DNA of 64,000 nucleotides from Vibrio zhanjiangensis (GTDB lineage: Bacteria > Pseudomonadota > Gammaproteobacteria > Enterobacterales > Vibrionaceae): the NCBI RefSeq assembly GCF_030161235.1, contig NZ_BSPW01000044.1, positions 1-64,000 of the forward strand, written 5' to 3'. The notes below the pieces were generated by a model. It was not told the origin of the DNA, searched no databases, and worked only from the letters and a program-made list of their open reading frames with translations. Numbering within the stretch: position 1 is the first letter of the stretch; each line of letters opens with the position of its first letter. A program made the position numbers and the translations under genes. Shown in pieces: positions 46,702-55,172 of the stretch.

Positions 46702-47757
46702 TTAGAAGTCGTAACGTAGACCCAGTGCTAGTTCGTCTTCTGCATCAGCTTTAGTGATGCCTTTCGTTGCATCTTCATCAAGCAGATTGAAGTTGTATGA
46801 GATGTAACCGCGGAAGTTTGGTTTGAAGTAGTAAGTCGCATCGATTGCTACGTTATCTGCTTCGTCTTTAGTAGTGCCGGATGTGTCACTTTCAAGATAG
46901 TTGTAAGTAGTGGTAAATACAGTTTGACCCATAGTGTAGGCAGCTGCAAATTCATAACCAGTTAGGTCTGTGGTATCTGTTTGACCTTTGATTTGGTCTT
47001 CGCCATCAACGAAAGTACCTGCGAAATAAAGGTCATTGATTGTGTAAGATGCCGCTAGCATATATTGGCTACGTTCATTCAACTGACCAGTAGCATTTCC
47101 GTTGTTATCCAGTTCAGCTTCATTACCATCTGCATAACCCGCACCTAGCTTAATGCCAGTCTCACCGATTGCGTAGATAGCTGATAGAGAGTAACCATCC
47201 GCATCATTATCAGTATAGCCATTGTTACCGTCGGCCTCAGCATCAGCAAAACGGTAGCTGCCTTTTAGGCCCAGATTTTGGAACTGACCTTTGTAAGAGA
47301 CCATGTTGTCTGAACGGTCAGCTATTGCAATTTTGTATGCCGCAGAGTTACCGTGATAAGCCATGATATCGGTAAAGTCAGTGATAACACCTAAAGCGCC
47401 GTCATTTTTACCATAAGTTACTTCACCAAATGTACCACCGATACCACCATACAAGTAACGGTTGGTCAGATCTGATGAACTATTGTTGCCATCGGTCGCA
47501 CCACCATTATCATTGGTTGTAAATTCACCTTCGTAGAAACCCACACCATATAGGCCGTCAGTGATTTGTGCTTTACCTAGGAAGTTTAGGCGCACGCGAG
47601 AGTTGTCTTCCGCTTTGCCATCTTTGAGTGCTAGACGTGCCTCAGCGCGGCCACCCAACTCGATGGAGTTGCCATCTTGGTTGTAGATTTCTGCTGCATT
47701 TACACCAGTAGCAACAGCGGCAGCCGAAACGGCTAGAGCGATCAGAGTTTTGTTCAT
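46702..47757 (-). CDS. ompU: Outer-membrane porin OmpU-like
   Basis: General diffusion porin of 351 residues: signal peptide MNKTLIALAVSAAAVATGVNA, mature start AEIYNQDGN, a run of alternating amphipathic strands and a C-terminal Phe (LGLRYDF), the signal for BAM-dependent outer-membrane insertion. Position next to greA and dacB matches ompU of V. cholerae. Its loops are rich in Asp, Asn and Gly, giving an acidic pore exterior. A ribosome-binding site AGGA lies about 10 nt before the ATG. ToxR control is known for V. cholerae ompU; I cannot confirm a ToxR site here. Confidence 0.9.
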   Translation of the reverse strand: MNKTLIALAVSAAAVATGVNAAEIYNQDGNSIELGGRAEARLALKDGKAEDNSRVRLNFLGKAQITDGLYGVGFYEGEFTTNDNGGATDGNNSSSDLTNRYLYGGIGGTFGEVTYGKNDGALGVITDFTDIMAYHGNSAAYKIAIADRSDNMVSYKGQFQNLGLKGSYRFADAEADGNNGYTDNDADGYSLSAIYAIGETGIKLGAGYADGNEAELDNNGNATGQLNERSQYMLAASYTINDLYFAGTFVDGEDQIKGQTDTTDLTGYEFAAAYTMGQTVFTTTYNYLESDTSGTTKDEADNVAIDATYYFKPNFRGYISYNFNLLDEDATKGITKADAEDELALGLRYDF

Positions 47758-48217
47758 CTTATTGGTCCTAATTTACTGTCCATACATCGTTTTTGGGAAA
47801 AGAGTCGCTATTTTGTCTTTTCCATTTTCTTCCGTTCTACAGCTCTACGTGCACAGTTTTAGTGACAACTTAAGCACGCAACTTGAGCCATAGAGGCCTT
47901 GCTGGCTTCTGTTGTACCGCCAAAGTTCCCCGATAGGTTAGTAAAAAGATATAAATGCAAATTTTGAACGATGTTTTATTTTTGGTAAAAAATGCTCAAT
48001 ATATTGTTTTTAAATGATAAATTTAAGTTTTTAGTATGCTTATTATGGGGGTTTTCCTTTAGTTTTTTTTATTTATCAGAGCGGATGTAAATAAATTTAA
48101 ATTGATGATTTAGCTCACATAATTGCTTTGTTTACAATGCAGTAAGATCTGAAGATGAATTCAGGTGATTTAGTCGCTAACTTTGTTTACACTAGAGAAA
48201 ATAGAGTTAACTAATGT
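47758..48217. promoter_or_regulatory. Divergent ompU-greA control region
   Basis: An AT-rich, non-coding stretch between ompU (minus) and greA (plus). The ompU-proximal part (47758-47930) probably holds the porin leader; the central part (47940-48110) is strongly AT-rich with several T and A runs. An 11-bp direct repeat CTTTGTTTACA occurs at 48126-48136 and 48181-48191, each followed by a -10-like hexamer (TACAAT at 48133-48138, TACACT at 48188-48193). These may be two greA promoters. No ORF with a good ribosome-binding site is seen. Confidence 0.5.
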
Positions 48218-48253
48218 GCTACCCAGTCGATTCGATTGGGTGGCTTCGTTTTG
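48218..48253 (+). terminator. Terminator-like hairpin in the greA leader (GraL-like)
   Basis: The 27-nt sequence 48218-48244 folds into a 12-bp stem (with two G-U pairs) and 3-nt loop, followed by TTCGTTTTGT. It ends 31 nt before the greA ATG. In E. coli the greA leader contains a terminator that yields the short RNA GraL; this is the same arrangement at the same gene. Confidence 0.7.
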
Positions 48254-48284
48254 TCCAAAGATAGCTTTGGCAATGAGGTAAAAC

Positions 48285-48758
48285 ATGGAAAAAGTCCCAA
48301 TGACAGTACGCGGTGAACAAATGCTGCGTGAAGAACTAGATCGTTTACTCAAGCTTCGTCCTCAAATTTCCGAAGCTATTGCAGAAGCCCGCGAACTTGG
48401 CGATCTAAAAGAAAACGCAGAATATCATGCAGCTAGAGAGGAGCAGGGTATTTGTGAGGCTCAGATTAGAGACATCGAATACAAATTGTCGGTAGCTCAA
48501 GTGATTGATGTGTCGAAGATGGAGAACTCTGGTAAAGTTATTTTTGGTTCGACAGTAACCCTCATCGATTGTGATACCGAAGATGAAAAAACGTATCAGA
48601 TTGTTGGTGAAGATGAAGCTGATATTAAAGCTGGGCGTATTTCAGTGAGCTCGCCTATCGCCAGAGGTTTGATTGGTAAAATGGAAGGCGATGAAGTGGT
48701 GATTTCAACTCCTGGTGGTGATCGCGACTTTGAAATTGATAGTGTTGAGTATCGATAA
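48285..48758 (+). CDS. greA: Transcript cleavage factor GreA
   Basis: GreA rescues backtracked RNA polymerase by stimulating cleavage of the 3' end of the nascent RNA through the secondary channel. The 157-residue protein has the N-terminal coiled coil with the acidic tip [17 protein letters not shown] (two acidic residues at the tip, near residues 41-44) and the C-terminal FKBP-like domain ending in [15 protein letters not shown] site precedes the ATG. A terminator-like hairpin precedes it and a bidirectional terminator follows. Confidence 0.98.
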   Translation: MEKVPMTVRGEQMLREELDRLLKLRPQISEAIAEARELGDLKENAEYHAAREEQGICEAQIRDIEYKLSVAQVIDVSKMENSGKVIFGSTVTLIDCDTEDEKTYQIVGEDEADIKAGRISVSSPIARGLIGKMEGDEVVISTPGGDRDFEIDSVEYR

Positions 48759-48830
48759 TCACTATCTGTGTGCGCTAAGTAGCTAGTGTGGTGCTTTGCA
48801 ACTTATTTTCAGTCGATATAGTTTAAATCG

Positions 48831-48853
48831 AAAGGTCGCTCTAGGCGACCTTT
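48831..48853. terminator. Bidirectional terminator between greA and yhbY
   Basis: AAAGGTCGC (48831-48839) / GCGACCTTT (48845-48853), a perfect 9-bp stem with a 5-nt loop, lies between the convergent greA and yhbY genes. The A and T ends give a short T-run on each strand. Confidence 0.85.
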
Positions 48854-48873
48854 GTGCTAAACCTGACGGTCAT

Positions 48874-49170
48874 TTACTTACGTGGCAAGTCGATTTTTGC
48901 GTCATCGCTTTGCTTATACAGGACAAGAGTCTTACCTATTACCTGTACATTTTCAGCGCCAGTTTCACGAACAATCGCCTCTACGATTAGGTTTTTTGTC
49001 TCGCGATCTTCGCTGGCTATTTTAACTTTTATCAGTTCATGATGGTTAAGAGCGATCTCAATTTCCGCTAGAACAGCTTCAGTAAGTCCATTTGCGCCCA
49101 TAAGCACGACAGGTTTTAAACTGTGCGCTAGGCCTTTGAGGTGCTGCTTTTGTTTGGTGCTTAAGTTCAT
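48874..49170 (-). CDS. yhbY: Ribosome assembly RNA-binding protein YhbY (CRM domain)
   Basis: Small CRM-domain protein that binds pre-50S ribosomal particles. I start it at the ATG at 49170, which gives 98 residues beginning MNLSTKQKQHLKGLAH, identical in layout to E. coli YhbY. A longer frame from 49224 has an AAGGA site but adds 18 non-conserved residues. The GxxG-type loop is visible as LMGANGLTE. It is divergent from rlmE with a short gap, an arrangement conserved in gammaproteobacteria. Confidence 0.93.
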   Translation of the reverse strand: MNLSTKQKQHLKGLAHSLKPVVLMGANGLTEAVLAEIEIALNHHELIKVKIASEDRETKNLIVEAIVRETGAENVQVIGKTLVLYKQSDDAKIDLPRK

Positions 49171-49283
49171 CGTGCGGCCAATTTTATTTACTTTAAGGGT
49201 TGAAAAATACCATTTTAACGCCATCTATCCTTGAAGACTATAATTTATTGGGTGAAGACCCCTGCTAGTATATTAGGATTTGG

Positions 49284-49913
49284 ATGAGCAAACAGAAACA
49301 TTCAGCGAGTTCAGGCCGTTGGTTGAAAGAGCACTTCGACGATAAATTTGCCAACGAAGCTCGCAAGAAGGGCTATCGTTCTCGGGCTTATTTCAAGATA
49401 GAAGAGATTCAGAATAAAGATAAGCTTCTTAAATCTGGCATGGTCGTAGTGGATTTAGGTGCAGCACCAGGTGGATGGTCTCAATATGCTGCTAAGATAG
49501 TAGGTGAAGAGGGTAAAATCATTGCGTGTGATTTGCTTCCTATGGATCCTATTGCTGGGGTGAGCTTTCTGCAAGGTGATTTTAGAGAGGAAGCGGTGCT
49601 GGATGCTTTGTTGGACAAAATTCAGCCATCTCTGGTGAATGTAGTTATGTCTGATATGGCGCCTAATATTGCTGGAAATAATTCTGTAGACCAACCAAGA
49701 GCTATGTATTTGGTTGAGCTGGCTTTAGATATGTGTCGACAAGTTCTAGCACCCAATGGTAGCTTTGTTGTGAAAGTCTTTCAGGGTGAAGGTTTCGACC
49801 AATATGTTAAGGATGTTCGCGATATGTTTAAAGTCGTGAAAATCCGCAAACCTGATTCTTCGAGGGCTCGTTCCCGAGAAGTATTTATAGTAGCCACTGG
49901 TTACAAAGGTTAA
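49284..49913 (+). CDS. rlmE: 23S rRNA 2'-O-ribose U2552 methyltransferase
   Basis: RlmE (FtsJ/RrmJ) methylates U2552 of 23S rRNA during late 50S assembly. The 209-residue protein has the SAM motif [13 protein letters not shown] and the K-D-K-E catalytic tetrad: Lys in YFKIEE, Asp in MSDMAPN, Lys in FVVKVFQG and Glu in SREVFIV. The ATG at 49284 is preceded by AGGA. It is followed 98 bp later by ftsH, the usual pairing. Confidence 0.97.
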   Translation: MSKQKHSASSGRWLKEHFDDKFANEARKKGYRSRAYFKIEEIQNKDKLLKSGMVVVDLGAAPGGWSQYAAKIVGEEGKIIACDLLPMDPIAGVSFLQGDFREEAVLDALLDKIQPSLVNVVMSDMAPNIAGNNSVDQPRAMYLVELALDMCRQVLAPNGSFVVKVFQGEGFDQYVKDVRDMFKVVKIRKPDSSRARSREVFIVATGYKG

Positions 49914-50011
49914 CGATTTGCTTAGTAGAGCATAAGTTAACACTGTAGCTACAGTTTACAAACTGTAGTACCCTACCTTTAATTACAACTATTTATCGCG
50001 AGGCTTACACC

Positions 50012-51973
50012 TTGAGTGATATGGCAAAAAATTTAATTTTATGGCTTGTAATCGCCGTCGTATTGATGTCGGTTTTCCAGAGTTTTGGCCCTGGAGACAG
50101 CAGTGGCAGAGCGGTTGATTACACCACATTTGTAAAAGAAGTTGGTCAAGGCCAAATTCAAGATGCAACGTTTAAAGGCGAGGAGATTACCTTTACTCGC
50201 CGTGGTGGTGGTTCGCGTTATGTGACTTATATGCCTGTGTACGATCAGAAGCTTTTGGACGACATGATCACCCAGAATGTGAAAGTACAAGGTACACCAC
50301 CAGAAGAACAAAGTTTGCTGGGAACCATATTCATTTCTTGGTTCCCAATGATCTTGCTGATCGGAGTATGGATATTCTTCATGCGCCAAATGCAAGGTGG
50401 CGGGGGCAAAGGCGCCATGTCTTTCGGTAAGAGCAAAGCTCGGATGATGAGTGAAGAGCAAATCAAAACCACATTTGGTGATGTTGCGGGTTGTGATGAA
50501 GCGAAAGAAGACGTTAAAGAGCTGGTTGACTACCTACGGGATCCGAGCCGATTCCAGAAGTTAGGGGGTAAAATTCCTACTGGTGTCTTGATGGTTGGTC
50601 CCCCTGGAACAGGTAAAACGCTGCTTGCTAAAGCGATTGCTGGTGAAGCCAAAGTTCCTTTCTTTACGATTTCAGGTTCTGATTTTGTTGAGATGTTTGT
50701 TGGTGTTGGTGCATCGCGTGTTCGTGATATGTTTGAACAGGCCAAGAAAGCAGCGCCGTGTATCATTTTTATCGATGAAATTGATGCTGTTGGTCGTCAA
50801 CGAGGCGCTGGAGTTGGTGGGGGTCACGATGAGCGTGAGCAAACATTAAACCAAATGTTGGTTGAGATGGATGGCTTTGAGGGCAACGAGGGCATCATCG
50901 TCATTGCTGCTACAAACCGACCAGATGTGCTTGATCCCGCATTGCTTCGTCCAGGGCGATTTGACCGCCAGGTTGTCGTGGGTTTACCGGATGTTCGTGG
51001 CCGTGAACAAATCCTCAATGTCCACATGCGTAAGGTCCCTTTAGCTGGAGATGTAGAGCCTTCTTTGATCGCCCGAGGTACGCCCGGTTTCTCTGGAGCC
51101 GATCTTGCCAACTTGGTCAACGAAGCGGCGCTGTTTGCTGCTCGTGGTAACAAGCGTAATGTGTCCATGGTTGAATTTGAGTTAGCCAAAGACAAAATTA
51201 TGATGGGCGCTGAACGTCGCTCTATGGTGATGTCTGAAGAAACCAAAGAATCGACAGCTTATCATGAGGCTGGCCATGCTATTGTTGGTCGTTTGGTACC
51301 TGAGCATGATCCTGTGTATAAAGTTTCTATCATTCCCCGAGGGCGAGCTCTTGGGGTGACTATGTACCTTCCAGAACAAGATCGCGTTAGTATGTCGCGT
51401 CAGCATCTTGAGTCTATGGTTTCTAGTCTCTATGGTGGTAGGTTGGCTGAAGAGTTGATTTATGGTCCAGAAAAAGTTTCTACTGGTGCCTCGAATGACA
51501 TTGAACGTGCAACGGATATTGCTCGTAAGATGGTGACTCAATGGGGATTCTCTGAGAAACTTGGTCCATTACTTTATGCCGAAGAAGAAGGAGAGGTCTT
51601 CCTTGGCCGAAGTGTGACACAGACCAAACACATGTCAGATGATACCGCAAAGCTCATCGACAACGAAGTCCGCAAAATTATTGATCGAAACTATGCCCGT
51701 GCAAAACAGATCCTTGAAGATAACATGGATATCATGCACGCGATGAAAGATGCATTGATGAAGTATGAAACAATTGATGCTGGTCAGATTGATGATTTAA
51801 TGGAGCGTAAAACGGACATTAGAGAGCCTGCAGGTTGGGGAGATAATGCCAATAAACCAGCAGCCAAAGATGACGTTCAAGCTGAAGCTAAATCCGGCTC
51901 TAACCAAGAAGAAACGGTGCCTTCAGCTGAGATTGTTGAAGAGCAAGCACCTGAAAAAAAAGATACTGAATAA
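50012..51973 (+). CDS. ftsH: ATP-dependent zinc metalloprotease FtsH
   Basis: Inner-membrane AAA+ protease controlling LpxC, heat-shock sigma factor and misassembled membrane proteins. The 653-residue protein has transmembrane helices at about 8-27 and 105-125, Walker A GPPGTGKT near 196, Walker B FIDEID, the second region of homology ([19 protein letters not shown], split over the AAA core) and the zinc site HEAGH at 418-422. A long acidic C-terminal tail follows. I keep the TTG start at 50012 because the AGG site fits it; a MAKNLIL start at the ATG 50021 would be too far from that site. Confidence 0.97.
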   Translation: MSDMAKNLILWLVIAVVLMSVFQSFGPGDSSGRAVDYTTFVKEVGQGQIQDATFKGEEITFTRRGGGSRYVTYMPVYDQKLLDDMITQNVKVQGTPPEEQSLLGTIFISWFPMILLIGVWIFFMRQMQGGGGKGAMSFGKSKARMMSEEQIKTTFGDVAGCDEAKEDVKELVDYLRDPSRFQKLGGKIPTGVLMVGPPGTGKTLLAKAIAGEAKVPFFTISGSDFVEMFVGVGASRVRDMFEQAKKAAPCIIFIDEIDAVGRQRGAGVGGGHDEREQTLNQMLVEMDGFEGNEGIIVIAATNRPDVLDPALLRPGRFDRQVVVGLPDVRGREQILNVHMRKVPLAGDVEPSLIARGTPGFSGADLANLVNEAALFAARGNKRNVSMVEFELAKDKIMMGAERRSMVMSEETKESTAYHEAGHAIVGRLVPEHDPVYKVSIIPRGRALGVTMYLPEQDRVSMSRQHLESMVSSLYGGRLAEELIYGPEKVSTGASNDIERATDIARKMVTQWGFSEKLGPLLYAEEEGEVFLGRSVTQTKHMSDDTAKLIDNEVRKIIDRNYARAKQILEDNMDIMHAMKDALMKYETIDAGQIDDLMERKTDIREPAGWGDNANKPAAKDDVQAEAKSGSNQEETVPSAEIVEEQAPEKKDTE

Positions 51974-51990
51974 AATAACTCCATCAACTA

Positions 51991-52015
51991 AACCCCGATC
52001 AGCTCGGGGTTTTTG
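51991..52015 (+). terminator. Terminator between ftsH and folP
   Basis: ACCCCGA (51992-51998) pairs with TCGGGGT (52004-52010), then TTTTG. It ends only about 9 nt before the folP ATG, so folP must depend on read-through or on a start very close to its codon. Confidence 0.88.
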
Positions 52016-52023
52016 TATTTTTT

Positions 52024-52854
52024 ATGATAATCAAAGCAAACAATAAATCTTTAGATTTGTCCTCACCTCAGGTGATGGGGATTTTAAATGTTACGCCTGA
52101 TTCTTTTTCTGATGGCGGTCAATACGACTCGCTTGAACTCGCTCTGCGGCACGCTAAAAAAATGATAGCCGCGGGCGTGAGTATTATTGATATTGGAGGG
52201 GAGTCGACAAGACCTGGCGCTCCAGATGTCAAATTGGAAGAAGAATTGGCACGAGTTATACCGATTATTAAGGCAATTCGTTCTCAATTTGATGTATGGA
52301 TCTCTATTGATACCAGTAAAGCGGAAGTGATGCGCCAAGCTGTAGCGGCTGGAGCTGACATGATAAATGATATTCGTGCTTTGCAAGAGCCTGGCGCAAT
52401 CGAGGTTGCCGCTGCGTCTAATGTACCGATATGTCTTATGCACATGCAAGGGCAGCCGCGCACCATGCAAACCAATCCTCACTACCAAAACTTACTCGAA
52501 GAGATAAGTGAATTTCTTCAGGAAAGAATACAAGCTTGTGAGGCGTTGGGTATGAATAGAAATCAATTAATTCTCGATCCAGGTTTTGGTTTTGGCAAAA
52601 CTCTAGAGCACAACTATCATATTTTGTCGCATCTTGAAGATTTTCATCGATTTGGGCTTCCGATATTGGCCGGAATGTCTCGAAAGTCTATGCTGTTTAA
52701 GTTGCTTGATAAGGCGCCTAGTGAGTGTGTAGCAGCCAGTGTAAGCTGCGCAACTTTAGCGGCAATGAAAGGAGCGCAAATCATTAGAGTCCATGACTTT
52801 GAGCAAACACTTGATGCGATGAAGATCGTTTCAATGGTGAAAAGCCAATATTGA
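52024..52854 (+). CDS. folP: Dihydropteroate synthase
   Basis: Folate-pathway enzyme condensing p-aminobenzoate with 6-hydroxymethyl-7,8-dihydropterin pyrophosphate; the sulfonamide target. The 276-residue TIM barrel has [14 protein letters not shown] (residues 19-32), [12 protein letters not shown] and the late KSMLFK and RVHD motifs. The ATG at 52024 fits family length, but no Shine-Dalgarno sequence is visible: the upstream region is the T-rich tail of the ftsH terminator. Its stop lies 23 bp before the glmM ATG. Confidence 0.96.
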   Translation: MIIKANNKSLDLSSPQVMGILNVTPDSFSDGGQYDSLELALRHAKKMIAAGVSIIDIGGESTRPGAPDVKLEEELARVIPIIKAIRSQFDVWISIDTSKAEVMRQAVAAGADMINDIRALQEPGAIEVAAASNVPICLMHMQGQPRTMQTNPHYQNLLEEISEFLQERIQACEALGMNRNQLILDPGFGFGKTLEHNYHILSHLEDFHRFGLPILAGMSRKSMLFKLLDKAPSECVAASVSCATLAAMKGAQIIRVHDFEQTLDAMKIVSMVKSQY

Positions 52855-52877
52855 TAAAAATTTCTAAAGGAATAAAT

Positions 52878-54218
52878 ATGTCTGATAAAAGACGCTATTT
52901 TGGCACCGATGGCGTTCGTGGCCACGTAGGGCAGTACCCTATTACCCCTGATTTTGTGCTCAAGCTGGGCTGGGCTGCTGGTCGAGTTCTCGCTAAGCAA
53001 GGAACCAAAAAGGTTATCATAGGTAAAGATACTCGAATTTCAGGTTATATGCTTGAGTCAGCACTTGAAGCGGGTCTTGCTGCCGCAGGTTTGAATGCCA
53101 CTTTAACCGGACCTATGCCAACTCCAGCCGTTGCTTATCTTACGCAAACGTTTCGAGCTGAGGCAGGAATCGTTATTTCGGCTTCACATAATCCATACTA
53201 CGATAACGGGATTAAGTTTTTTTCTTCCGAAGGCACCAAACTACCGGATGATATTGAACTTGCGATAGAAGCTGAATTGGATAAAGAGATTGAGTGTGTA
53301 GAGTCAGCAGTGCTTGGTAAAGCGAGCCGACTTAATGATGCTGCAGGGCGCTACATAGAATTTTGTAAAAGTACTTTTCCATCGAAACTCAGTCTTGCAG
53401 GATTAAAAATAGTTATCGATTGTGCACATGGTGCAACCTACCATATTGCGCCATCAGTATTTCGTGAGTTGGGTGCCGAAATTGTGGCCATCGGTGTTGA
53501 GCCTAATGGCACCAATATTAATCATCAAGTTGGCGCGACAGATGTTAATACACTGCAAAGAAAGGTCGTCGAAGAGCAAGCTGATTTGGGATTGGCATTT
53601 GATGGTGACGGTGATCGCATTATTATGGTTGATCATTTAGGCAACAAGGTCGATGGTGATCAAATCGCTTACATTATTGCTCGGGATATGCTGCAACGCG
53701 GTGAGCTAAAAGGTGGTGTTGTGGGCACACTTATGACCAACCTAGGCATGGAAAATGGTCTTAAAGAGCTCGGTATTCCTTTCGTACGTGCTGCTGTAGG
53801 TGATCGATATGTTATGGAGCAGCTTTTAGAGAAAGGCTGGAAGATTGGTGCTGAAAACTCGGGTCATATTATCCTGTTGGATAAGGTAACAACAGGAGAT
53901 GCTATTGTAGCTGCATTGCAAGTGTTGGCCGCGGTAGTCGGCAATACAATGTCTCTTAATCAATTGACTCAAGGAATGATGTTATATCCTCAAGTTTTAG
54001 AGAATGTTCGTTTTAGTGGTGATTCAAATCCACTTGAGTCTATTGACGTCAAAGCATCGGTCGATGCTGTGGAAGCAGAATTGGGTGATAAAGGAAGAGT
54101 GCTGCTGCGCAAATCAGGCACAGAACCTTTGATTCGCGTTATGGTTGAAGGACAAGATGCAGATATGGTAAAAAATTCAGCGCTTAGAATTGCCGAGGCG
54201 GTAAAAGCAAGCGTATAG
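52878..54218 (+). CDS. glmM: Phosphoglucosamine mutase
   Basis: Converts glucosamine-6-phosphate to glucosamine-1-phosphate for UDP-GlcNAc synthesis. I start it at the ATG at 52878, after an AAAGGA site, giving 446 residues beginning [15 protein letters not shown]; a longer frame from 52851 overlaps folP. The phosphoserine loop SASHNP places the catalytic Ser at 103, the metal loop is DGDGDR near residue 243, and the sugar-phosphate loop [12 protein letters not shown] is near the C-terminus. In most relatives secG follows, but here holD does. Confidence 0.97.
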   Translation: MSDKRRYFGTDGVRGHVGQYPITPDFVLKLGWAAGRVLAKQGTKKVIIGKDTRISGYMLESALEAGLAAAGLNATLTGPMPTPAVAYLTQTFRAEAGIVISASHNPYYDNGIKFFSSEGTKLPDDIELAIEAELDKEIECVESAVLGKASRLNDAAGRYIEFCKSTFPSKLSLAGLKIVIDCAHGATYHIAPSVFRELGAEIVAIGVEPNGTNINHQVGATDVNTLQRKVVEEQADLGLAFDGDGDRIIMVDHLGNKVDGDQIAYIIARDMLQRGELKGGVVGTLMTNLGMENGLKELGIPFVRAAVGDRYVMEQLLEKGWKIGAENSGHIILLDKVTTGDAIVAALQVLAAVVGNTMSLNQLTQGMMLYPQVLENVRFSGDSNPLESIDVKASVDAVEAELGDKGRVLLRKSGTEPLIRVMVEGQDADMVKNSALRIAEAVKASV

Positions 54219-54222
54219 ATCA

Positions 54223-54256
54223 TTTGACCCTTTAGCTGAAGGGGCAAAGTCTTTCT
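54223..54256 (+). terminator. Terminator-like hairpin after glmM
   Basis: TTTGACCCTT (54223-54232) pairs with AAGGGGCAAA (54239-54248) with one A-G mismatch and a 6-nt loop, followed by GTCTTTCT. It lies 4 bp past the glmM stop and separates it from holD. Confidence 0.6.
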
Positions 54257-54316
54257 GTTGGTGATCGTTTGTTACGATAAAATGTGATCATCACGACTAG
54301 TTTTCATGACAAGTTT

Positions 54317-54715
54317 ATGCTGAGCAAACAAGATTCTTATTTACACGAAATGGGTATTTCCTTGTACGATGTGCGAGATATAGAGAGATTTAAGGGCTAT
54401 AGCCCTGACTCGATACAAGTACCGGAAACCTGTAAGTTGGTGTTTGTATCTTCAATTTATCCTGTTGGTGATGATGCGAAGTTATTTGAAAAAGTCTTAA
54501 GCAGCATGTCTCTTTCTTTAGAAGAGGCATTGCATATTTATCCACAGTATATAAGCCTTGTTTCTAATCAAAATCAAGATTGGGTGTGGTTTTCCGGATC
54601 TCCAGTTGATGCAAGAATGCAGGGGAGAGTTTTGCATTCTCCTGAATTGTCCAGTGTTAAAGGTAATGCCAAGAATAGGCGTGATTTATGGCAGCAAATT
54701 TGTGAAAATCGATAA
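54317..54715 (+). CDS. holD: DNA polymerase III psi subunit
   Basis: HolD (psi) binds chi (HolC) and the clamp-loader complex and links it to SSB on the lagging strand. The 132-residue reading from the ATG at 54317 starts MLSKQDSYLHEMGISLYDVR, corresponding to the family's LQQLGITQW-type N-terminus, and ends with the conserved NRRDLWQQIC motif. Upstream GTG/ATG codons near 54282 extend it by 11-12 residues but are less conserved. No strong ribosome-binding site is seen for either. holD-rimI is a conserved pair; rimI starts 4 bp after the stop. Confidence 0.87.
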   Translation: MLSKQDSYLHEMGISLYDVRDIERFKGYSPDSIQVPETCKLVFVSSIYPVGDDAKLFEKVLSSMSLSLEEALHIYPQYISLVSNQNQDWVWFSGSPVDARMQGRVLHSPELSSVKGNAKNRRDLWQQICENR

Positions 54716-54719
54716 TTCT

Positions 54720-55169
54720 ATGTCCCTGCACATTTTGCCTCTTGAACAGGCTCATGTTAAAGACGTTTTTTCTATTGAACTACAGGCGCATACTCACCCT
54801 TGGTCCTTGAGTCTGATTGAAAGTATTGATGGAAGGGGCGCTTGTCACCGAGTTTTGTTAGATAAAAATAATAAAGTCGTTGGGTACTTTTACGCGCAGA
54901 ATATTCTTGGAGAAGTGACTTTACTCAACATCGCTGTCGATCCAAAATATCATGGTAGTGGTTATGGTAAAGTGCTGTTAAACGCTTTTCTTGATATGTG
55001 TTCAAACCATGATGCTGAAAGTGCATGGTTAGAGGTGAGAGAGAGTAACCACAGAGCTTATACCCTGTATGAGGCCGCTGGATTTAATGAGGTGGATAGA
55101 AGAAAAAGCTATTACCCCACAAGTAATGGCAAAGAAGATGCCATTATAATGAGTTACCTTTTCTTCTAG
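54720..55169 (+). CDS. rimI: Ribosomal protein S18-alanine N-acetyltransferase
   Basis: GNAT-family acetyltransferase that modifies the N-terminal Ala of ribosomal protein S18. The 149-residue protein has the acetyl-CoA-binding signature NIAVDPKYHGSGYGKVLL and the RimI-specific LEVRESNHRAYTLYEAAGF and YYPTSNGKEDAIIM motifs. The ATG at 54720 begins MSLHILPLEQ; longer frames overlap holD in another register. It is convergent with rocS with only 3 bp between stops. Confidence 0.94.
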   Translation: MSLHILPLEQAHVKDVFSIELQAHTHPWSLSLIESIDGRGACHRVLLDKNNKVVGYFYAQNILGEVTLLNIAVDPKYHGSGYGKVLLNAFLDMCSNHDAESAWLEVRESNHRAYTLYEAAGFNEVDRRKSYYPTSNGKEDAIIMSYLFF

Positions 55170-55172
55170 ACA

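Noticed and set aside
50824..51246. 140-codon minus-strand ORF inside ftsH, with similar long antisense frames in prfC (57552-57950), the RND permease (38348-38752) and the membrane fusion protein (37448-37759)
   Set aside because: These mirror conserved genes on the other strand and have no family features or start signals of their own.
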